32,743 nt of DNA from Piscinibacter caeni (GTDB lineage: Bacteria > Pseudomonadota > Gammaproteobacteria > Burkholderiales > Burkholderiaceae_C), in NCBI GenBank assembly GCA_003265685.1, contig KZ836129.1:1-32743 (forward strand), read 5' to 3'. Positions within the stretch are counted from its first letter, which is position 1. Each line of letters starts with the position of its first letter. Position numbers and translations under genes: made by a program. Below, one piece after another: positions 1 through 7,886 of this stretch. The notes under the pieces are model-generated. The model was not told the DNA's origin. It saw nothing but the letters and a program-made list of their open reading frames with translations, and did no database searches.

Positions 1-17
1 GTCCGGAGCGTGAGACA

Positions 18-30
18 CGACAACTTGTCG
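18..30. promoter_or_regulatory. Palindromic operator candidate, copy 1
   Basis: CGACAA-c-TTGTCG is a perfect 6-bp inverted repeat around one central base, followed by GCA. A near-identical element occurs 45 bases downstream (centre to centre), also followed by GCA. The shared form is CGACA-N3-TGTCGCA. I cannot name the regulator. Confidence 0.45.
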
Positions 31-62
31 CATCCGCGGCGCGACGCCGGGGGGCGCTGCCT

Positions 63-75
63 CGACAGGCTGTCG
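63..75. promoter_or_regulatory. Palindromic operator candidate, copy 2
   Basis: CGACAG-g-CTGTCG is a perfect 6-bp inverted repeat around one central base, again followed by GCA. Its outer five bases on each side match copy 1 at 18-30, and only the inner bases differ. That pattern suggests two binding sites for one dimeric regulator of the downstream formate dehydrogenase genes. Confidence 0.45.
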
Positions 76-177
76 CACCGCGCGGCGGCCGGAGGAACCC
101 GGTGAGCAAGTCACGGACGGCTCGTTAAGATATGAACAAGCCTGCACAGGTTGGGTGATCAGGCCATGGAGAACGTG

Positions 178-387
178 ATGGATCAAGCTCGTTCGAAGCT
201 GTCGCGCCGACAGGTGTTCGCCGGTGCCGGCACCGCCGGTGCGCTGGCCGCCGCAGCAGCCGTGCTGCCCCGTGCCGCCCAGGAGCCGCAGCAGGCCCAG
301 GCGCCGCAGCAGCCCGCCCCCGAGCGCGGCGGCGGCTACCAGGAGACGCAGCGCGTGCTGCAGTACTACCAGACCGCCCGTCTCTGA
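178..387 (+). CDS. Formate dehydrogenase region Tat-signal small protein
   Basis: A 69-residue protein that opens the formate dehydrogenase locus. The N-terminus carries a twin-arginine signal (SRRQVF followed by an Ala/Gly-rich hydrophobic stretch) and the C-terminus has YQETQRVLQYY. This fits the small family of Tat-targeted peptides encoded next to formate dehydrogenases, whose tail motif is roughly Y-x-x-T/S-x-H-I/V-x-x-Y-Y. Here the usual His position is Arg. The start at 178 is chosen because GGAG at 168-171 is well spaced before it and the length then agrees with the family; ATG 166 and TTG 151 are alternatives. Its biochemical role is unknown; an accessory or minor subunit role is inferred from its position. 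Confidence 0.8.
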   Translation: MDQARSKLSRRQVFAGAGTAGALAAAAAVLPRAAQEPQQAQAPQQPAPERGGGYQETQRVLQYYQTARL

Positions 388-408
388 CCGGGCGCCTGCC
401 CGCTTTCC

Positions 409-426
409 CGGGCCGCGCGCGGCCCG
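409..426. repeat. 18-bp perfect GC palindrome between the Tat peptide gene and fdhA
   Basis: Positions 409-426 form a perfect palindrome (CGGGCCGCG mirrored). In RNA it would give a short, very stable hairpin 22 bases after the stop of the small Tat gene and 25 bases before fdhA. It lacks a U-tract, so it is more likely an mRNA-stability or attenuation element than a terminator, or simply a GC-rich coincidence. Confidence 0.3.
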
Positions 427-451
427 TGTCCGGATTCCCCGAGGAGTTTCC

Positions 452-3427
452 ATGCTGCTCACGCGCAAGACCTCGAGTTCGCCCGCGGCCGGCGCCTCCG
501 GCCTGGTGGCCAGCCTGGCCCGCGGCATCGCGCGCGCCGTGCCCACGATGGACCGGCGCGCCTTCCTGCGCCGCTCCGGCCTGGGCGTCGGCGCCGGCCT
601 GGCGGCGTCGCAGCTGACGCTGATGAAGAAGGCCCAGGCCGCCGACGGCGCCAAGCCCGCGGCGGGCGAGCGCAAGGTCGAGGTCAGGCGCACCGTCTGC
701 GGCCACTGCTCGGTGGGCTGCGCGATCGACGCGGTGGTGGAGAACGGCGTCTGGGTGCGCCAGGAGCCGGTGTTCGACTCGCCGATCAACCTCGGCGCGC
801 ACTGCGCCAAGGGCGCGGCGGTGCGCGAGCACGGCCACGGCGAGTTCCGCCTCAAGACGCCGATGAAGCTGGTCAACGGCAAGTACGAGCGCATCTCCTG
901 GGACCAGGCGCTCGAGGAGATCGGCGCGAAGATGCTCGAGCTGCGCAAGCAGAGCGGGCCCGATTCGGTCTTCGTGGTCGGCTCGTCGAAGCACAACAAC
1001 GAGCAGTCCTACCTGCTGCGCAAGTGGATGACGCTGTGGGGCAGCAACAACTGCGACCACCAGGCGCGCATCTGCCACTCGACCACGGTCGCGGGTGTGG
1101 CGAACACCTGGGGCTATGGCGCGATGACGAACTCCTACAACGACATGCAGAACGCCAAGGCGGCGCTCTACATCGGGAGCAATGCCGCCGAGGCGCACCC
1201 GGTGTCGATGCTGCACCTGCTGCACGCGAAGGAGAACGGCTGCAAGGTCATCGTCACCGACCCGCGCTTCACCCGCACCGCGGCCAAGGCCGACGAGTAC
1301 GTGCGCATCCGCTCGGGCAGCGACATCCCGTTCCTGTTCGGCGTGCTGTACCACGTGTTCAAGAACGGCTGGGAGGACAAGAAGTACCTCGAGGACCGCG
1401 TCTACGGCATGGACAAGGTGCGCGAGGACGTGATGGCCAAGTGGACGCCCGACAAGGTCCAGGAGGCCTGCGGCGTCGACGAGGCGACCTGCGCCAAGGT
1501 GGCCGAGATCATGGCCAAGAACCGGCCGAGCACCATCGTCTGGTGCATGGGCCAGACCCAGCACACGATCGGCAACGCGATGGTGCGCGCCTCGTGCATC
1601 CTTCAGCTGGCGCTGGGCAACATCGGCGTCTCCGGCGGCGGTGCGAACATCTTCCGCGGCCACGACAACGTGCAGGGCGCCACCGACGTCGGCCCGAACC
1701 CCGACTCGCTGCCCGGCTACTACGGCCTGGCCGAGGGCGCCTTCAAGCATTTCGCGGCCACCTGGGGCGTCGACTTCGAGTGGATCAAGAAGCAGTACGC
1801 GCCGGGCATGATGACCAAGCCGGGCATGACGGTCTCGCGCTGGGTCGACGGCGTGCTCGAGAAGAACGAGCTGATCGACCAGGACAGCAACCTGCGCGGC
1901 CTGTTCTTCTGGGGCCATGCGCCGAACTCGCAGACCCGCGGCCTGGACATGAAGCGGGCGATGGACAAGCTCGACCTGCTGGTGGTGGTCGACCCGTTCC
2001 CGAGCGCCACCGCGGCGATGGCCGCGATGCCTGGCAAGCCGGAAGACCTGAACCCGAACCGCGCCGTCTACCTGCTGCCGGCCTGCACGCAGTTCGAGAC
2101 CAGCGGCTCGTGCACGGCGAGCAACCGCTCGATCCAGTGGCGCGAGAAGGTCATCGAGCCGCTGTGGGAGAGCCGCACCGACCACATGATCATGTACCAG
2201 CTCGCGCAGAAGCTGGGCTTCGACAAGGAGCTGGTCAAGAACTACAAGATGCAGCAGGTCAAGGGCATGGACGAACCCGTGCCGGAGGACATCCTGCGCG
2301 AGATCAACAAGTGCGTCTGGACCATCGGCTACACGGGCCAGAGCCCCGAGCGCCTGAAGGCGCACATGCGCAACATGAACGTCTTCGACGTGAAGACGCT
2401 CAAGGCAAAGGGCGGCGTCGACAAGGAGACGGGCTACCAGCTCGACGGCGACTACTTCGGCCTGCCCTGGCCGTGTTACGGCACGCCGGAGCTCAAGCAC
2501 CCGGGCTCGCCCAACCTGTACGACACCAGCAAGCACGTGATGGACGGCGGCGGCAACTTCCGCGCCAACTTCGGCGTCGAGCGCGAGGGCGTCTCGCTGC
2601 TGGCCGGCGACGGCTCGCACAGCAAGGGTGCCGACCTGACCACCGGCTACCCCGAGTTCGACCACCTGCTGCTGAAGAGACTCGGCTGGTGGGACGAGTT
2701 GAGCGAGGACGAGAAGAAGAAGGCCGAGGGCAAGAACTGGAAGACCGACCCGACCGGCGCGATCATCCGCGTGGCGATGAAGAACCACGGCTGCCACCCG
2801 TTCGGCAACGCCAAGGCGCGCGCGGTGGTGTGGAACTTCCCCGACCCGATCCCGCAGCATCGCGAGGCGATCTACAGCACGCGGCCGGACCTGATCGCCA
2901 AGTACCCGACGCACGACGACAAGAAGGCCTTCTGGCGCCTGCCCACGCTCTACAAGTCGCTGCAGGAGAAGAACAAGGACATCGGCAAGACCTTCCCGCT
3001 GATCATGTCCAGCGGCCGCCTGGTGGAGTACGAGGGCGGCGGCGAGGAGACACGCTCCAACCCGTGGCTGGCCGAGCTGCAGCAGGAGATGTTCGTCGAG
3101 ATCAACCCGAGGGCGGCCAACGACCGCGGCATCCGCAACGGTGAGTACGTCTGGCTGCGCACGCCGCCGATGGACGCCGTGCCGGGCTTCAAGGGCATCC
3201 GCGTCAAGGCGCTGGTGACCGAGCGGGTGGATGCCGAGACGGTGTGGCTGCCGTTCCACTTCTCGGGCCGCTGGGGCGGCACCGACCTGGCGCCGTACTA
3301 CCCGACCGGCGCCGTGCCGGTGGTGCGCGGCGAGGCGGTCAACACCGCCACGACCTACGGCTACGACAGCGTCACGATGATGCAGGAAACCAAGACCACG
3401 GTCTGCCAGATCGAGCGTGCGGCGTAA
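452..3427 (+). CDS. fdhA: Formate dehydrogenase, catalytic molybdopterin (alpha) subunit, Cys-type
   Basis: A 991-residue enzyme that oxidises formate to CO2 in the periplasm and passes electrons to the iron-sulfur subunit encoded next. The N-terminus has a twin-arginine signal (DRRAFLRRSG, residues 34-43) after an unusually long n-region. A [4Fe-4S] site is formed by C83, C86, C90 and C118. The active site reads ARICHS with C208-H209, the position taken by selenocysteine-His in E. coli FdnG and FdhF, so this is a Cys form. The segment GAMTNSYNDMQNAK and the SNAAEAHP block match the FdnG-type family, and a molybdopterin-dinucleotide-binding domain follows at the C-terminus. The start at 452 follows GAGGAG at 441-446. 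It is the first large gene of the operon. Confidence 0.96.
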   Translation: MLLTRKTSSSPAAGASGLVASLARGIARAVPTMDRRAFLRRSGLGVGAGLAASQLTLMKKAQAADGAKPAAGERKVEVRRTVCGHCSVGCAIDAVVENGVWVRQEPVFDSPINLGAHCAKGAAVREHGHGEFRLKTPMKLVNGKYERISWDQALEEIGAKMLELRKQSGPDSVFVVGSSKHNNEQSYLLRKWMTLWGSNNCDHQARICHSTTVAGVANTWGYGAMTNSYNDMQNAKAALYIGSNAAEAHPVSMLHLLHAKENGCKVIVTDPRFTRTAAKADEYVRIRSGSDIPFLFGVLYHVFKNGWEDKKYLEDRVYGMDKVREDVMAKWTPDKVQEACGVDEATCAKVAEIMAKNRPSTIVWCMGQTQHTIGNAMVRASCILQLALGNIGVSGGGANIFRGHDNVQGATDVGPNPDSLPGYYGLAEGAFKHFAATWGVDFEWIKKQYAPGMMTKPGMTVSRWVDGVLEKNELIDQDSNLRGLFFWGHAPNSQTRGLDMKRAMDKLDLLVVVDPFPSATAAMAAMPGKPEDLNPNRAVYLLPACTQFETSGSCTASNRSIQWREKVIEPLWESRTDHMIMYQLAQKLGFDKELVKNYKMQQVKGMDEPVPEDILREINKCVWTIGYTGQSPERLKAHMRNMNVFDVKTLKAKGGVDKETGYQLDGDYFGLPWPCYGTPELKHPGSPNLYDTSKHVMDGGGNFRANFGVEREGVSLLAGDGSHSKGADLTTGYPEFDHLLLKRLGWWDELSEDEKKKAEGKNWKTDPTGAIIRVAMKNHGCHPFGNAKARAVVWNFPDPIPQHREAIYSTRPDLIAKYPTHDDKKAFWRLPTLYKSLQEKNKDIGKTFPLIMSSGRLVEYEGGGEETRSNPWLAELQQEMFVEINPRAANDRGIRNGEYVWLRTPPMDAVPGFKGIRVKALVTERVDAETVWLPFHFSGRWGGTDLAPYYPTGAVPVVRGEAVNTATTYGYDSVTMMQETKTTVCQIERAA

Positions 3428-3445
3428 GGCAAGGAGAGAACTGAC

Positions 3446-4051
3446 ATGGCCCGAATGAAGTTCATCTGCGACGCCGAGCGCTGCATCGAGTGCAACGGCT
3501 GCGTCACCGCCTGCAAGGCCGAGCACGACGTGCCCTGGGGCGTGAACCGCCGGCGCGTGGTCACGCTCAACGACGGCGTGCCGGGCGAGAAGTCGGTCTC
3601 GGTGGCCTGCATGCACTGCTCCGACGCACCCTGCATGGCGGTCTGCCCGGTCGACTGCTTCTACCGCACCGACGAAGGCGTGGTGCTGCACGACAAGGAC
3701 GTCTGCATCGGCTGCGGCTACTGCTCCTACGCCTGCCCGTTCGGCGCGCCGCAGTTCCCGACCAACGGCACCTTCGGCCTGCGCGGCAAGATGGACAAGT
3801 GCACCTTCTGCGCCGGCGGCCCGGAGGCCAACGGCACCGAGGCCGAGTTCGAGAAGTACGGCCGCAACCGGCTGGCCGAGGGCAAGCTGCCGGCCTGCGC
3901 CGAGATGTGCTCGACCAAGGCGCTGCTCGGCGGCGACGGCGACGTGGTGGCCGACATCTTCCGCAGCCGCGTGCTGGTGCGCGGCAAGGGCAGCGAGATC
4001 TGGGGCTGGGGCACGGCCTACGGCAAGCCGACGACGGGGACCAAGTCATGA
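3446..4051 (+). CDS. fdh3B: Formate dehydrogenase iron-sulfur (beta) subunit, Fdh3B type
   Basis: A 201-residue ferredoxin-like subunit that relays electrons from the catalytic subunit to the membrane cytochrome b. Cysteine groups typical of four [4Fe-4S] clusters are visible, beginning with C8/C13/C16/C19/C23 (CIECNGCVTAC), then CMHCSDAPCMAVCP, CIGCGYCSYACP and CTFC with a later CAEMC. There is no signal peptide, so export is expected by hitch-hiking with the Tat-bearing alpha subunit. Unlike E. coli FdnH there is no C-terminal membrane anchor, so attachment must rely on the gamma subunit. It starts 18 bases after fdhA and its stop overlaps the next start (ATGA). Confidence 0.94.
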   Translation: MARMKFICDAERCIECNGCVTACKAEHDVPWGVNRRRVVTLNDGVPGEKSVSVACMHCSDAPCMAVCPVDCFYRTDEGVVLHDKDVCIGCGYCSYACPFGAPQFPTNGTFGLRGKMDKCTFCAGGPEANGTEAEFEKYGRNRLAEGKLPACAEMCSTKALLGGDGDVVADIFRSRVLVRGKGSEIWGWGTAYGKPTTGTKS

Positions 4052-4284
4052 TCAAGCGAGCGTTGTGCGCGGTGTCCCTGGGCCTGCTGCTGGCGGGCTG
4101 CGGCGACAAGGTGCAGGTCGGCGCGGCGCCGGCCAAGAAGGCCGACGCGAAGGCCTGGGAGGGCGCGTCGAACGACTACGTCGCCCCGGGCTGGAAGGCG
4201 GGCGACCAGGGCAGCTGGGAGTCCCAGATGCGCACCCGGGCGCAGGCCCAGAACGAATACAACCGCTCGGCCGCGCAGCGCTGA
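4048..4284 (+). CDS. Small lipoprotein of the formate dehydrogenase operon
   Basis: A 78-residue predicted lipoprotein. The N-terminus MIKRALCAVSLGLLLAGCGD is a type II signal with lipobox LLAGC. The mature part is short, hydrophilic and rich in Lys, Ala and Gln, with the segment NDYVAPGWKAGDQGSWESQM. The ATG overlaps the stop of the beta subunit (ATGA), so it is translationally coupled to the enzyme. I do not recognise a characterised family. Its position between the beta and gamma genes suggests a structural or assembly role at the membrane face of the complex, which is inference. Confidence 0.8.
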   Translation: MIKRALCAVSLGLLLAGCGDKVQVGAAPAKKADAKAWEGASNDYVAPGWKAGDQGSWESQMRTRAQAQNEYNRSAAQR

Positions 4285-4304
4285 GCCGGACCTCCGGAGA
4301 CGCC

Positions 4305-5447
4305 ATGTCCGCGACGATCCGAGCTCTGCTGCTGGTACTGGCGATGCTGTCGCCGGCGGTGGCCTTCGCCCAGCAGGCGCAGCCTGCCGCCACGCCGGCC
4401 GCCGGCGCCACCCTGCCGCCCGACGACCGCGCGCCGCCCGCGCTGCCGCGCGAGGGCGAGAGCAATGCCGAACGCGGCAAGAGCCAGCCCGGCAACAACG
4501 CGCCGTTCTGGCGTGCCGTGCGAGAGTCCGGCAACGCGGCCGGCTACAGCTCGCTGCCCGGCGTCGAGACCGGGGTGCTGATCCAGCCCTTCGTGCAGTA
4601 CCCCGGCTCGCGCCTGACCACCGCCGGCGAGGCCTGGCGCGAGGTGCGCAACCGCTGGATCATCCCCTACGGCGGCGCGCTGCTGCTGATCATGCTCGGG
4701 GCCTGCGCGCTGTTCTACTGGCGCAAGGGCGCGCTCGGCGGCCACGAGCCCGACACCGGTCGGCGCATCGAGCGCTTCACGCCCTTCGAGCGCAGTGCCC
4801 ACTGGGCCAATGCGATCACCTTCGTGATCCTGGCCGTGTCCGGCGTGGTGCTGGCGTTCGGCAAGTTCTTCCTGCTGCCGGTGATCGGCGGCACGCTGTT
4901 CGGCTGGCTCAGCTATGCGCTGAAGACGGCCCACAACTTTGCCGGGCCGGTGTTCGCGGTGTCGCTCGTGATCGTGTTCCTGACCTTCGTGCGCGACAAC
5001 CTGCCGCGCAAGGGCGACCTGAACTGGCTGCTGCGCTTCGGCGGGCTGCTGGGCGAGCACGAGGTGCCCTCGCACCGCTTCAACGCGGCCGAGAAGATGC
5101 TGTTCTGGGGCGGCGTGTTCCTGCTCGGCGCAGTGGTGGTCGGCTCCGGCCTGGTGCTGGACAAGCTGATCCCTGGGCTGCTCTACACCCGGCCGCAGAT
5201 GCAGGTGGCGCACATGGTGCACGCCGTGGCGACGGTGCTGATGATCACGATGTTCATCGGCCACATCTACATCGGCACGCTGGGCATGAAGGGTGCCTAC
5301 GGCGCGATGCGCACCGGCTATGTCGACGAGGGCTGGGCCAAGGAGCACCACCAGTGGTGGTACGAGGACGTCAAGGCCGGCAAGATCCCGGCCCAGCGCA
5401 GCCGCCCTGTCGAGGGCGCGGCGCCGCCCGCCGCCGCACGCACCTGA
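4305..5447 (+). CDS. Formate dehydrogenase cytochrome b (gamma) subunit
   Basis: A 380-residue membrane subunit that anchors the complex and carries electrons to quinone. It starts with a cleavable-looking signal (ALLLVLAMLSPAVAFAQ), then a roughly 90-residue Pro/Ala-rich periplasmic segment not found in the short E. coli FdnI. About five membrane helices follow near residues 117-138, 164-186, 201-230, 262-285 and 301-328. Candidate haem b ligands are in ERSAHW, KTAHNF and the QVAHMVHAV/FIGHIY helix. The start follows CCGGAG with good spacing, 20 bases after the lipoprotein gene. The family call is firm; helix limits are estimates. Confidence 0.92.
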   Translation: MSATIRALLLVLAMLSPAVAFAQQAQPAATPAAGATLPPDDRAPPALPREGESNAERGKSQPGNNAPFWRAVRESGNAAGYSSLPGVETGVLIQPFVQYPGSRLTTAGEAWREVRNRWIIPYGGALLLIMLGACALFYWRKGALGGHEPDTGRRIERFTPFERSAHWANAITFVILAVSGVVLAFGKFFLLPVIGGTLFGWLSYALKTAHNFAGPVFAVSLVIVFLTFVRDNLPRKGDLNWLLRFGGLLGEHEVPSHRFNAAEKMLFWGGVFLLGAVVVGSGLVLDKLIPGLLYTRPQMQVAHMVHAVATVLMITMFIGHIYIGTLGMKGAYGAMRTGYVDEGWAKEHHQWWYEDVKAGKIPAQRSRPVEGAAPPAAART

Positions 5448-5463
5448 ACCTGCGAGGAAACCG

Positions 5464-5781
5464 ATGCGACACCTGCTGACCGCCACCGTGCTCGCCACCG
5501 CTGCCGTGGGGGCGCTGGCCAAGCTGCCGCCGCTGTCCGACGAGGCCAAGGCCAAGGCGGCCGAGGCCGCGGCCAAGGCGGCACATGGCAACAAGGTGGC
5601 CGACTTCCAGCTCTGTAAGTCGATGGAGCGGGTTGCAGCGCGTTACGCCGGCGAGGCTGCCAAGGCCGGCAAGAGCGTGACGCCGACACCGACACCCGCC
5701 TGCGCCGACCCGGGCCCGTTCGGCGGCGCCGCTCCGGCGGCCGCGCCCGCGGCACCCGCCGCGCCGGCCAAGAAGACCTGA
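5464..5781 (+). CDS. Small secreted Ala/Lys-rich protein, formate dehydrogenase operon
   Basis: A 105-residue protein with an N-terminal signal peptide (MRHLLTATVLATAAVGALA), an Ala/Lys helix (residues about 24-40), a central CKSMERVAARYAGEA segment and a low-complexity Pro/Ala tail ending APAKKT. It has two cysteines, one near residue 50 and one in the TPACADPG segment, which could form a disulfide in the periplasm. It starts 16 bases after the gamma subunit and is followed by fdhD, so it is part of the operon. I do not recognise a family with known function. A periplasmic accessory role for the dehydrogenase is an inference from position only. Confidence 0.72.
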   Translation: MRHLLTATVLATAAVGALAKLPPLSDEAKAKAAEAAAKAAHGNKVADFQLCKSMERVAARYAGEAAKAGKSVTPTPTPACADPGPFGGAAPAAAPAAPAAPAKKT

Positions 5782-5820
5782 TGCGCCGGGCGCCGGCGGC
5801 GCTCGCGTAGAGTCGCCGGC

Positions 5821-6663
5821 ATGTCTCCCCGCCTGACTGCGGCCAGCGCGCCGCTGACACGCTCCGTGCGCGTGCTCGACGAATTCGGCGCCGAGCGCGA
5901 GATCGCCATCCCGGCCGAGCGGGCGCTGACCGTGTTCGTCGACAAGCGCGAGCTGGTCACGCTGATGACGCTGGGCGCCGCACCGGAGCTGCTGGTGCTC
6001 GGCTACCTGCGCAACCAGCGCCTGGTCGAACGCTGCGCGGACGTCGACTCGGTGACGGTGGACTGGGAGGTCGGCGCCGCTGCCGTGGCCACGCGCGCCG
6101 GCATCGAGCGGCTCGAGGAGAAGACCGCCCGGCGCGTGGTGACCACCGGCTGCGGCCAGGGCACGGTGTTCGGCGACCTGATGGCCGACCTGGATGCGGT
6201 GCGCCTGCCGCCGCCGGGGCAGGCGCGCATCCGCCAGTCCACGCTGTACGGCCTCCTCGACGCGGTGCGCCGCCAGGAGAGCACCTACAAGTCGGCCGGC
6301 TCGGTGCACGGCTGCGCGCTGTTCCGCGGCGCCGAGCTGCTCACCTTCGTCGAGGACGTGGGCCGGCACAACGCCATCGACACCATCGCCGGCTGGATGT
6401 GGCTGCACGGCGTGGACGGCAGCGACAAGTGCTTCTACACGACGGGGCGGCTGACCAGCGAGATGGTCATCAAGTCGGCCCAGATGGGCGTGCCCATCAT
6501 CGTCTCGCGCAGCGGCATCACGCAGATGGGCCACGAGCTGGCGCAGCAACTGGGCATGACGCTGTTCGGCCGGGCCACCAACCGGCACTTCATCTGCTAC
6601 AGCGGCTTCGAGCGCTTCGACAGCGAGCCGGAGCCGGCGCGCCCCGGGCGCGAGGCGGACTGA
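5821..6663 (+). CDS. fdhD: Formate dehydrogenase accessory sulfurtransferase FdhD
   Basis: A 280-residue cytoplasmic protein. FdhD transfers sulfur from the cysteine desulfurase IscS to the molybdenum cofactor before its insertion into formate dehydrogenase. Family motifs include TTGCGQGT (C111), SVHGCALF, VEDVGRHNAIDTI and YTTGRLTSEMV. E. coli FdhD uses a CxxC pair; here only the single C111 occupies the loop. ATG 5821 lies 39 bases after the previous gene with a weak ribosome site. It ends the operon and converges on the minus-strand gene beginning at the very next base. Confidence 0.95.
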   Translation: MSPRLTAASAPLTRSVRVLDEFGAEREIAIPAERALTVFVDKRELVTLMTLGAAPELLVLGYLRNQRLVERCADVDSVTVDWEVGAAAVATRAGIERLEEKTARRVVTTGCGQGTVFGDLMADLDAVRLPPPGQARIRQSTLYGLLDAVRRQESTYKSAGSVHGCALFRGAELLTFVEDVGRHNAIDTIAGWMWLHGVDGSDKCFYTTGRLTSEMVIKSAQMGVPIIVSRSGITQMGHELAQQLGMTLFGRATNRHFICYSGFERFDSEPEPARPGREAD

Positions 6664-7191
6664 TCAGGCGATGCGGGCCAGGTCGCGCAGGTGCGTCGGG
6701 CCGGCGCGGCGCTCGATCTCGGCCAGCAGCGGCTTGCCCCAGCCGAGCGCGAACAGCGCCTCGGCGGTGACGAACATCGGGCCGACCAGCAGGCCGACCA
6801 GGTCGTCGACGAAGGCCGGCTTGCGGCCCTCGTACCAGTGGCCGATGAACTGGATCGCCCAGCCGACCACGAAGAAGCTCAGGCCCCAGGCCAGCCAGGC
6901 GCCGGTGCCGCTGCCGCCCACATGGTGCGCGGCCAGGATCAGCATCCCCACCGCCACGCTGGTGGCCACGCCGAGCATCAGCACGCCGCGGGTCAGGTAC
7001 CACATCGCCACCCCGGCGAACACCAGCCAGGCCGGCGAGAGGGCGAACGAGCCGAGCGAGAAGCCCGGCTTGGCCAGCAGCACGCCGATGGCGAAGACGA
7101 TCATCGGGATACCGACGAAGTGACTGGCGATGTTGCGCCGGTCGCGGTGGTATTCGGCATACTGGCTCAGCAGGTCGATCGCGGGGCGCAT
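6664..7191 (-). CDS. Mpo1-like (DUF962) membrane protein
   Basis: A 175-residue integral membrane protein with about four hydrophobic segments. The N-terminal [16 protein letters not shown] and the later [12 protein letters not shown] are hallmarks of the DUF962/YGL010w family. The yeast member Mpo1 is an Fe(II)-dependent dioxygenase acting on 2-hydroxy fatty acids, and the His residues here fit such a metal site, but the substrate in this organism is unknown. The ATG at 7191 follows GGGAGAGA with good spacing. It shares a divergent upstream region with dcd. It converges with fdhD with no gap, so read-through antisense transcription is possible. Confidence 0.88.
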   Translation of the reverse strand: MRPAIDLLSQYAEYHRDRRNIASHFVGIPMIVFAIGVLLAKPGFSLGSFALSPAWLVFAGVAMWYLTRGVLMLGVATSVAVGMLILAAHHVGGSGTGAWLAWGLSFFVVGWAIQFIGHWYEGRKPAFVDDLVGLLVGPMFVTAEALFALGWGKPLLAEIERRAGPTHLRDLARIA

Positions 7192-7259
7192 GCTTCTCTC
7201 CCAGGGGCTCACGCCCCAACTGTCGCACAGCCGGCGGGGGGTGTGCGCGGCCGGCTCCC

Positions 7260-7265
7260 TAAAAT
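7260..7265 (+). promoter_or_regulatory. Possible -10 element of dcd
   Basis: TAAAAT stands out in the otherwise GC-rich 112-base gap between the divergent DUF962 gene and dcd, 38 bases before the dcd start. No clear -35 element is visible, so this is a weak candidate. Confidence 0.3.
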
Positions 7266-7303
7266 GCTCACGAAACGTTCGGAAAAGTCGACCGGAAACC
7301 CTC

Positions 7304-7873
7304 ATGACGATCAAGAGTGACCGCTGGATCCGGCGCATGGCCGAGCAGCACGGGATGATCGAGCCCTTCGAGCCCGGCCAGGTGCGGCATGCGGCGGATG
7401 GCCACAAGATCGTCAGCTACGGCACCAGCAGCTATGGATACGACATCCGTTGCGCGCCGGAGTTCAAGGTCTTCACGAACATCCACAGCACCGTCGTGGA
7501 TCCGAAGAACTTCGACGAGAAGAGCTTCGTCGACATCGAGGCCGACGTCTGCATCATCCCGCCCAACAGCTTTGCGCTGGCGCGCACGCTGGAGTACTTC
7601 CGCATCCCGCGCAACGTGCTGACGATCTGCCTGGGCAAGAGCACCTACGCGCGCTGCGGCATCATCGTCAACGTCACGCCCTTCGAGCCGGAGTGGGAGG
7701 GCTACGTGACACTCGAGTTCAGCAACACCACGCCGCTGCCGGCCAAGATCTACGCTGGCGAGGGCTGCGCGCAGGTGCTGTTCTTCGAGAGCGACGAGGT
7801 CTGCGAGACCAGCTACAAGGACCGCGGCGGCAAGTACCAGGGCCAGCGCGGCGTCACGCTGCCCAAGACCTGA
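7304..7873 (+). CDS. dcd: dCTP deaminase
   Basis: A 189-residue cytoplasmic enzyme that deaminates dCTP to dUTP, the first step toward dTTP in this pathway. Family features are [12 protein letters not shown] near the N-terminus, the substrate-binding [11 protein letters not shown], and [18 protein letters not shown] with catalytic E138 at the same number as in E. coli Dcd. The C-terminal [12 protein letters not shown] closes over the nucleotide. Length and motifs are standard. It appears to be first in a plus-strand run with the metallopeptidase gene 13 bases downstream. Confidence 0.97.
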   Translation: MTIKSDRWIRRMAEQHGMIEPFEPGQVRHAADGHKIVSYGTSSYGYDIRCAPEFKVFTNIHSTVVDPKNFDEKSFVDIEADVCIIPPNSFALARTLEYFRIPRNVLTICLGKSTYARCGIIVNVTPFEPEWEGYVTLEFSNTTPLPAKIYAGEGCAQVLFFESDEVCETSYKDRGGKYQGQRGVTLPKT

Positions 7874-7886
7874 ACCGGAGGCGTCC

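Larger units (their letters stand above)
1..177 (+). promoter_or_regulatory. Upstream regulatory region of the formate dehydrogenase operon
   Basis: No gene is supported here. The stretch holds two 13-bp palindromes (18-30 and 63-75, listed separately) and, nearer the first gene, an AT-richer patch with TAAGAT at 126-131 that could be a weak -10 element; a matching -35 is poor (TGAGCA at 103-108). The palindromes lie about 50-110 bases upstream of that patch, an arrangement that suits an activator more than a simple repressor. The promoter call is inference; the palindromes are directly visible. Confidence 0.4.

Noticed and set aside
1073-1075. Selenocysteine in the formate dehydrogenase
   Set aside because: The active-site codon is TGC, a plain cysteine (C208), not TGA; no selenocysteine insertion element is needed.
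125-3691. A very long open frame on the minus strand opposite the formate dehydrogenase genes
   Set aside because: It is the antisense of fdhA and fdh3B; its product is rich in Arg, Ala, His and Val without domains. Long antisense frames are expected where third codon positions are nearly all G or C.
7211-7230. A third copy of the CGACA-N3-TGTCG operator before dcd
   Set aside because: Only the right half (TGTCGCA) is present at this site; the left half is missing.
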